Below are positions 59,283 to 64,000 of a stretch of DNA of 64,000 nucleotides, one piece after another. Location: the NCBI GenBank assembly GCA_003013855.2, contig ML058408.1, forward strand, positions 7,045,356 through 7,109,355. The letters run 5' to 3'. The DNA comes from Liriodendron chinense. Taxonomy: Eukaryota > Streptophyta > Magnoliopsida > Magnoliales > Magnoliaceae. A program made the translations under genes and the position numbers. Numbering within the stretch: the first letter of the stretch is position 1; every line of letters begins with the position of its first letter. Below the pieces are notes generated by a model that was given only the letters and a program-made list of their open reading frames with translations, had not been told where the DNA came from and ran no database searches.

Positions 59283-59660
59283 AGTTGTGATCGATCCTTT
59301 CGATCGGGGTGTACCGTTTTCTCTAAAATCTGTTTAATCTCCCGATTCAAAACTTCTACCTGACCACTTGTTTGTGGATGGTATGGAGTTATAACTTTAT
59401 GAGTGATTGAGTATTTTTTCATTAAAGATTCGAACGGTTTGTTGCAAAAATGAGTACCCCCATCACTTATAATTGCTCGAGGAGTACCAAAATGAGAAAA
59501 CATATTTTCTTTCAAGAAACGGACCACAACTTTGTGATCATTCATCTTAGATGGTATTGCTTCAATCCACTTGGAGACATAATCAATTGCCACAATGATA
59601 TACAGATAACCAAATGACAGGGGAAAAGGACCCATGAAGTCAATACCCTAAACATCAAAT
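59279..59660 (-). pseudogene. pol: Athila-3 integrase catalytic core
   Basis: DDE motif: D in GIDFMGPFPLSFGY (a TAG stop at 59648-59650 replaces the preceding W), D in AIISDGGTHFCN, E in TSGQVEVLNREIKQ. The three acidic residues are intact, so only the stop and the frameshift at 59280 spoil this part. Confidence 0.88.
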
Positions 59661-59691
59661 ATCTCAACAACTAGAATATTGGTAAGTGGCA

Positions 59692-60258
59692 TCATGTTCC
59701 TGCGAGAAATATTTCCCGTACATTGGCATCTATCACATGAAGAACAAAAGGCATGAGCATCTCAAAAAAGTGAAGGCCAATAAAATCCACTTCGTAAAAC
59801 TTTTGCAACCATTTTCTTTGGACCAAAATGACCACCACATGCATGGTCATGACAAAAGGAGAGTATATTGTGAAACTCACTCTCAGGTACACATCTCCTA
59901 ATAACTTGATTGGGATAATGTTTGAATAAGTATGGGTCATCCCAAAAGAAATGTTTAACCTTGGCAAAAAAATTGGATTTATCTTGTTTAGTCCAATAAA
60001 AAGGAAGTTGACCTGTAACAAGTTTACAATATCTGCATACCAAGGTAATTGGGAAATGGCTAGTAGTTGTTCATCAGGGAAAGACTCATTCATTGGCAAT
60101 GGATCCTCTGTGGACTCTAAGACAAGTCTAGACAAGTGATTTGTTACCACATTTTTAGAACCCTTTTTATCTCGAATTTCAATGTTAAACTCTTGTAGCA
60201 GAAGCACCCAACGAATCAATCGAGGTTTAGCATCTTTTTTAGAAAGGAGATACTTCAA
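59692..60258 (-). pseudogene. pol: Athila-3 RNase H end and integrase zinc finger
   Basis: Starts in RNase H (KYLLSKKDAKPRLIRWVLLL), then the DKKGSKNVVTNHLSRL tether. The integrase zinc region (CHDHACGGHF and CSSCDRCQ) requires a frame change near 59780. WDDPYLFKHYPNQVIRRCV is the counterpart of the Athila-1 segment split by SL-a. Confidence 0.85.
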
Positions 60259-60690
60259 CGCTGCATGATCTAAAAATACTATAATCTTTCCTGATGAGAT
60301 ATGACCTGAACTTGTCTAGATTAAATACCACTGCTAAAAATTCTTTTTCAGTGGTAGAGTAATTGAGTTGAGCATTGTTTAGAGTCCTACTTGCATAATA
60401 AATGACATGAGGCATTCTATTCAATCTTTGTCCTTGGACAGCTCCAACAGCATAATCAAAAGCATCGTACATGAGCTCAAAAGGTAGACTCTAATTAGGG
60501 GGTTGGATGATTGGAGCAGAAGTCAATAAATGCTTTAATTTATCAAATGCTATTAGACAATCATCATCAAAGGCAAAAGCAATATCCTTAGCAAGCAGAT
60601 TGCATAAGGGTCGAGAAATCTTGCTAAAGTCCTTAATGAATCTCCTGTAAAATTCAGCATGGCCTAAGAAAGATCTAATCTCCTTCACTG
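60239..60690 (-). pseudogene. pol: Athila-3 RNase H and connection domain
   Basis: RSFLGHAEFYRRFIKDFSKI (connection), then FDKLKHLLTSAPIIQPPN, a stop (TAG at 60491-60493), then YDAFDYAVGAVQGQ, YSTTEKEFLAVVFNLDKF and a frameshift before the DHAALKYL-type end. The conserved C of C-D-A-S-D is Y here. Confidence 0.85.
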
Positions 60691-60699
60691 TTCTGGGTG

Positions 60700-61330
60700 G
60701 AGGAAGATTGGAAATTAAATCAATCTTGGCTTTATCAACTTCGACGCCTTTACTAGAAATAACATGCCTGAGTACAATCCCTTTCTAAACCATGAAATGA
60801 AATTTTTCCAATTCAAAACCAGGTTCGTTTTCTTACATCTTTCCAAGACAAGAGATAGATGGTACAAACATTCATCAAATGAAGAGCCAAAAACAGAAAA
60901 ATCATCCATGAAAACCTAAAGGAAGCACTCAACCATGTCAGAAAAAATGCTCATTATACACTGCTAAAAAGTAGCCGGTGCATTACATAACCCAAATGGC
61001 ATACGCCGATAGGCATATGTACCAAACGGATATGTAAATGTGGTTTTCTCTTGATCCTCAGGGGTAATGGGAATCTGGTTGTACCTGGAATAGCCATCTA
61101 GAAAAACAATAGCAGATATGCCCTGCTAGTCTCTCAAGCATCTGATGTATGAAAGGAAGAGGAAAGTGATCCTTCCTTGTGACCAAGTTCAGTTTACAGT
61201 AATCAATACAAGCTTGCCGCCCTGTGGTCATGCGGGTTGGCACTAACTCATTATTATCATTTTTAACAAACGTAATCCCTGACTTCTTGGGAACAACTTG
61301 AACTGGGCTGACCTAAGTGCTATCCGAAAT
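60700..61330 (-). pseudogene. pol: Athila-3 reverse transcriptase
   Basis: From right: VSPVQVVPKKSGITFVKNDN (about 61320-61250), TTGRQACIDYCKLN (R changed to C), KDHFPLPFIHQMLERLAG, then a frameshift at the Y-S-G-Y-N-Q strand, and RRMPFGLCNAPATF. The catalytic MDD is at 60909-60901, with a TAG stop at 60918-60916 three residues before it. Then FDECLYHLSLVLERCKKTN follows. Fingers, palm and thumb are all present but disabled. Confidence 0.87.
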
Positions 61331-61372
61331 GTGATAAATGATACCAACATCCAACAACTTAAGTACTTCCAC

Positions 61373-62215
61373 TCAGACGACCTCGTTCATATTAAGGTTA
61401 AGCCTCCTTTGCATTTCATGCGACGTTTTCGCATTTTCCTCAAGGTGAATACACACAGTGGGGCTTATTCCCTTTATGTTAGCTATTGTCCACCCAATTA
61501 TTGTCTTGTGTTCTCTAAGAACATTAAGCAACTTACCCTCCTTTTCCTTATCAAGATTTAAAGCTATGATAACAGGAAGGGTATCATCAAGACATAGAAA
61601 TGCGTATTTAAGATTTTCGAGTAATGGTTTAAGGTTAAGTACGGGTGGTTTCTCAATAGACAAGACTGGTTTAGACTCAGAAGGTGGAAGAAGTTCCACT
61701 TTGGCTTTCCATTTAGTAATGTCAATTGCAAGAGTATAGTCAAGCAGTGCATTGACTTCTTCGAAGGAGCCTTCTTCATCAAAATCCATGCTAAAATGAG
61801 TTAAACAAGTCTCAAGGGCGTCTTTAGAAGATTGCAGGAAAGAGTCATGCACCAGACTCTCAATTATGTTCACTTCGAATATATCATCCGAATCTAGTGG
61901 TTGTTGTCCAGCATTGAAGACATTGAGTTTAATTTTCATGTTGCCAAAAGGAAACTTCATAACTCCGGTCCTACAATTTATGATGGCATTGGATGTGGCA
62001 AAAAATGGACGTCCCAAGATAACATGAATCTGACTAGTAGGATTCTGAACAGGCTGAGTATCTAAAACGATGAAATCCACTGGAAAATAGAACTTTTCAA
62101 CCTTGACAGTAACACCATGTGGTATCTTGATAGATTGATCAGCTAATTGTAGTGTTATTTTAGTCGGTTTCAACTCACCAAGCCCCAATTGCTCATAAAC
62201 AGAGTATGGTAACAA
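61373..62215 (-). CDS. pol: Athila-3 protease and pro-RT linker
   Basis: 280-aa open frame beginning MLPYSVYEQLGLGELKP. The catalytic DLGA lies just upstream (about 62240-62222) in the same frame. FYFPVDFIVLDTQPV, then VILGRPFFATSNAIINC completes the protease fold; FNAGQQPLDSDDIFEVN onward is the linker to RT (LLPPSESKPVLSIEKPPVLN). Ends at LNMNEVV, the RT entry. Confidence 0.85.
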   Translation of the reverse strand: MLPYSVYEQLGLGELKPTKITLQLADQSIKIPHGVTVKVEKFYFPVDFIVLDTQPVQNPTSQIHVILGRPFFATSNAIINCRTGVMKFPFGNMKIKLNVFNAGQQPLDSDDIFEVNIIESLVHDSFLQSSKDALETCLTHFSMDFDEEGSFEEVNALLDYTLAIDITKWKAKVELLPPSESKPVLSIEKPPVLNLKPLLENLKYAFLCLDDTLPVIIALNLDKEKEGKLLNVLREHKTIIGWTIANIKGISPTVCIHLEENAKTSHEMQRRLNLNMNEVV

Positions 62216-62265
62216 ATTGACACTCGCCCCTAAATCAAGTAATGCCTTCTCAATCCTATGATCTC

Positions 62266-63543
62266 CTATGATGCATGAAATGGTGGGGGCTCCTGGATCC
62301 TTAAACTTAGGTGGAGTGTTGTGTTAAAAATGGAGCTCAGTTGTTTAGTGAGAAAAACCTTCTTATGAACATTCATCTTACGCTTCCGAGTGCACAGATT
62401 TTTAAGAAACTTGGCGTAAGCAGGGACTTGCTTGACAGCGTCAAGTAATGGAATATTGATTTGAACTTTCTTAAACATATCCATTATTTCATCAAAACTG
62501 TTTCCTTTCTTAACTGGGGCCAGACGTTGAGGAAAAGGAGCTTTGGGCACATAGGATGGACTAGCATCCTTCTTATTTTCCTCATGTTCTTTCATGTCAG
62601 CTTTCAATTCTTCTCTAGGCATCTCCACTTTATTATCAACTTGTTTCCTAGATCTAAGGGTAGTAATTGATTTGGCTTGTTCATGATATTGTTCATTGTT
62701 TGAACTGTTGTCAACCTCATACTATCCCTTTGGATTCGCCAAAAGTTGGCTAGGGAACTTTCCCTTCTCCCTCTCAATCAATGCAACAGGAAGTTGACCC
62801 ATTTGGACTTCCAGCTTAGCAATAGATTGTGCGTTTGCATGTAAGCTTTGCTGGTTAGCTTGAAAATTTTATTGGGTGTCTTTTTTAAATTGAAGGGAGT
62901 TCTGCATAAAAAGATTGAGGGTATCTTCAAGAGATGGTTTCCGTGGTTGGGTGGAAAATTGTTAGTACTGTGGAAACTGTTGAATTTGTTGATTGGCACC
63001 TTAAGGATGAGACTGCATAGGAGGATTCCCAAATGGTCCTCCCTGATGTGGTCCTTTTGTCCATGAAAAATTTGGATGTCTAGCCCACCCTGGGTTGTAC
63101 GTATCTGAATAAGGATCATTCTCAGGTCTTCGAAAAGTGTTCATAGCATGAACTTGTTCAAAAAGAAATTCTGGAAATGCTGCACCAGATGGACAAGACT
63201 GCGTAGGATGAGCGGAAATAGAACATATGGCATAAGACTCAATTTGAGTTGATTTTGGAGGTCCATTATTTATCATGAGTGCATCAACTTTCTGTATCAA
63301 ACTATCAATCTTGGCAAACAAATCCGGAGTGATTCCTATTTCATACATGCCTCCTTTCTTTTGTGGTTGGGGATTTCTTTCACCTCTATTTGAATAGTCC
63401 CATTACTAGGAGTTTTCGCATAAAGTTTCAAAGAAGTTCCACGCTTTAACATCACTTTTGGTCATGAATGATCCTCCACTAGTGGCATCTACCATACGGC
63501 GGTTTTGGGGTGTCAAACTGTCATAAAAATATTGAACCTGTTG
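62266..63543 (-). pseudogene. gag: Athila-3 gag C-terminal part and gag-pro linker
   Basis: KVQINIPLLDAVKQVPAYAK (about 62475-62415) is the gag-pro linker also seen in Athila-2. Further right, YAICSISAHPTQSCPSG (about 63240-63180) is a degenerate zinc knuckle that has lost its second cysteine, followed by YNPGWARHPNFSW. Several stops and frame changes. Confidence 0.8.
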
Positions 63544-64000
63544 TCACTTCTCCAAACCATGGTGAGGACATTTGAGAAGTAAGTCCTTCCACCTTTTCCA
63601 ACATTCATGAAAGTGTTCACCCTCTTTTTGTGTAAAGTTAGTGATTTCTCGACAAAGAGCATTAGTTTTGTGAACGGGGAAGAACTTATTCAAGAACTTC
63701 TTAGATAGTTGATCCCATGTAGCGATAGACCCTACTTCTAAAGAGTTCAATCGTGCTTTTGCTTTATCCTTCAAAGAGAAGGGGAAAAGACGCAAGCGGA
63801 TCGAATCATCTGAAAAGTTTTGGAACCTAAATGTGGAGCAAATGTCTAGGAATTCTTTCACATGATGATATGGGTCATCTTTATCTAAACCGTAGAGGGA
63901 AGGTAACAATTGTATGACTCCTGGTTTAAGTTTAAAGTGTGCTGCCGTTGTGGCTGGTAACACTATACATGAGGGTGCATTAAACTGAACAGGAGCAGAA
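63544..64000 (-). pseudogene. gag: Athila-3 gag capsid domain, runs off window
   Basis: 139-aa frame plus sequence to the edge: HFKLKPGVIQLLPSLYGLDK, VKEFLDICSTFRFQN, FPFSLKDKAKARLNSLEVG, KFFPVHKTNALCREI, CWKRWKDLLLKCPHHG. Matches the Athila-2 gag domain in order. The frame is open across the domain; a stop at about 63541 ends it. Confidence 0.88.

Larger units (their letters stand above)
51371..64000 (-). mobile_element. Athila-3: Ty3/gypsy Athila element, 5' LTR beyond window
   Basis: Minus-strand order: gag (64000-62266), protease (62280-61373), RT (about 61330-60700), RNase H (60690-60170), integrase (about 60060-58752), UTR with S4, PPT (53805-53822), 3' LTR (53804-51371). It is the fullest pol in the window but carries stops and frameshifts. 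The left target duplication should be TATGA (51366-51370). Inserted in S3. Confidence 0.92.

Overview
This is a gene-poor, repeat-saturated stretch of a plant nuclear genome. The Ty3/gypsy elements are of the Athila lineage: tRNA-Asp primer site, the DLGA protease signature and the FMDD reverse transcriptase box. A Tork-like Ty1/copia relic and a plant mobile domain (PMD) relic are also present. I found no intact host gene, tRNA, rRNA, CRISPR array or bacterial-type feature. The long LTRs and the many GTGGGCCCAC / CCATGATGTTTAT repeats would suit a large-genome woody angiosperm, perhaps a magnoliid, but the sequence alone does not prove that.

Layout, with TSD meaning target site duplication. 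(1) 1-553: right end of an LTR inserted in the reverse transcriptase of Athila-1. (2) 554-8383: Athila-1 (+), made of RT/RNase H, integrase, 3' UTR, PPT and 3' LTR 7016-8383. Its pol is split by a solo LTR (1643-4679, TSD ATGAT), itself split by another (1898-3524, TSD CCTGT). (3) about 8384-38709: element X, an unclassified minus-strand LTR element with LTR remnants at both ends. It holds a minus-oriented LTR-like repeat (about 9572-11419), solo LTR S1 (12562-31690, TSD TCTGG) and giant LTR G2 (32008-38096, TSD CTAAG/ATAAG). Inside S1 is solo LTR S2 (14354-30290, TSD TGAGC/TGGGC). Inside S2 is Athila-2 (16151-28935, TSD TGGAC). Inside the 3' LTR of Athila-2 is giant LTR G1 (24346-28547, TSD GCAAT). 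That makes five levels, nearly all dated relative to one another by their TSDs.

(4) about 39240-45770: minus-strand Ty1/copia relic whose integrase is cut by two solo LTRs (42134-43786, TSD TCTTC; 43962-45509, TSD CATCT). (5) 45782-46900: decayed plant mobile domain gene (+). (6) 47698-51370: TGTAACGCCC-type LTR S3, carrying a second copy of the minus-oriented repeat (about 48105-49900) and cut on its right by Athila-3. (7) 51371 to the window edge: Athila-3 (-), running 3' LTR, PPT, UTR with solo LTR S4 (54606-57407, TSD GGAAA), then integrase, RNase H, RT, protease and gag. Its 5' LTR lies beyond position 64000.

None of the elements looks autonomous. Pol genes carry stops, frameshifts, an internal deletion (Athila-2 lacks integrase) or nested insertions. 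The most unusual pattern is a set of short palindromic arrays placed just upstream of the TATA box in several LTR families. The array position is conserved, but the palindrome core changes (GACCGGTC, CGATTGATCG, CGGTGCGACCG). A second novelty candidate is the 4-6 kb G1/G2 LTR family, built internally from diverged units of about 400 bp, most with a GACGCTGG-type hairpin and a homopolymer tract.
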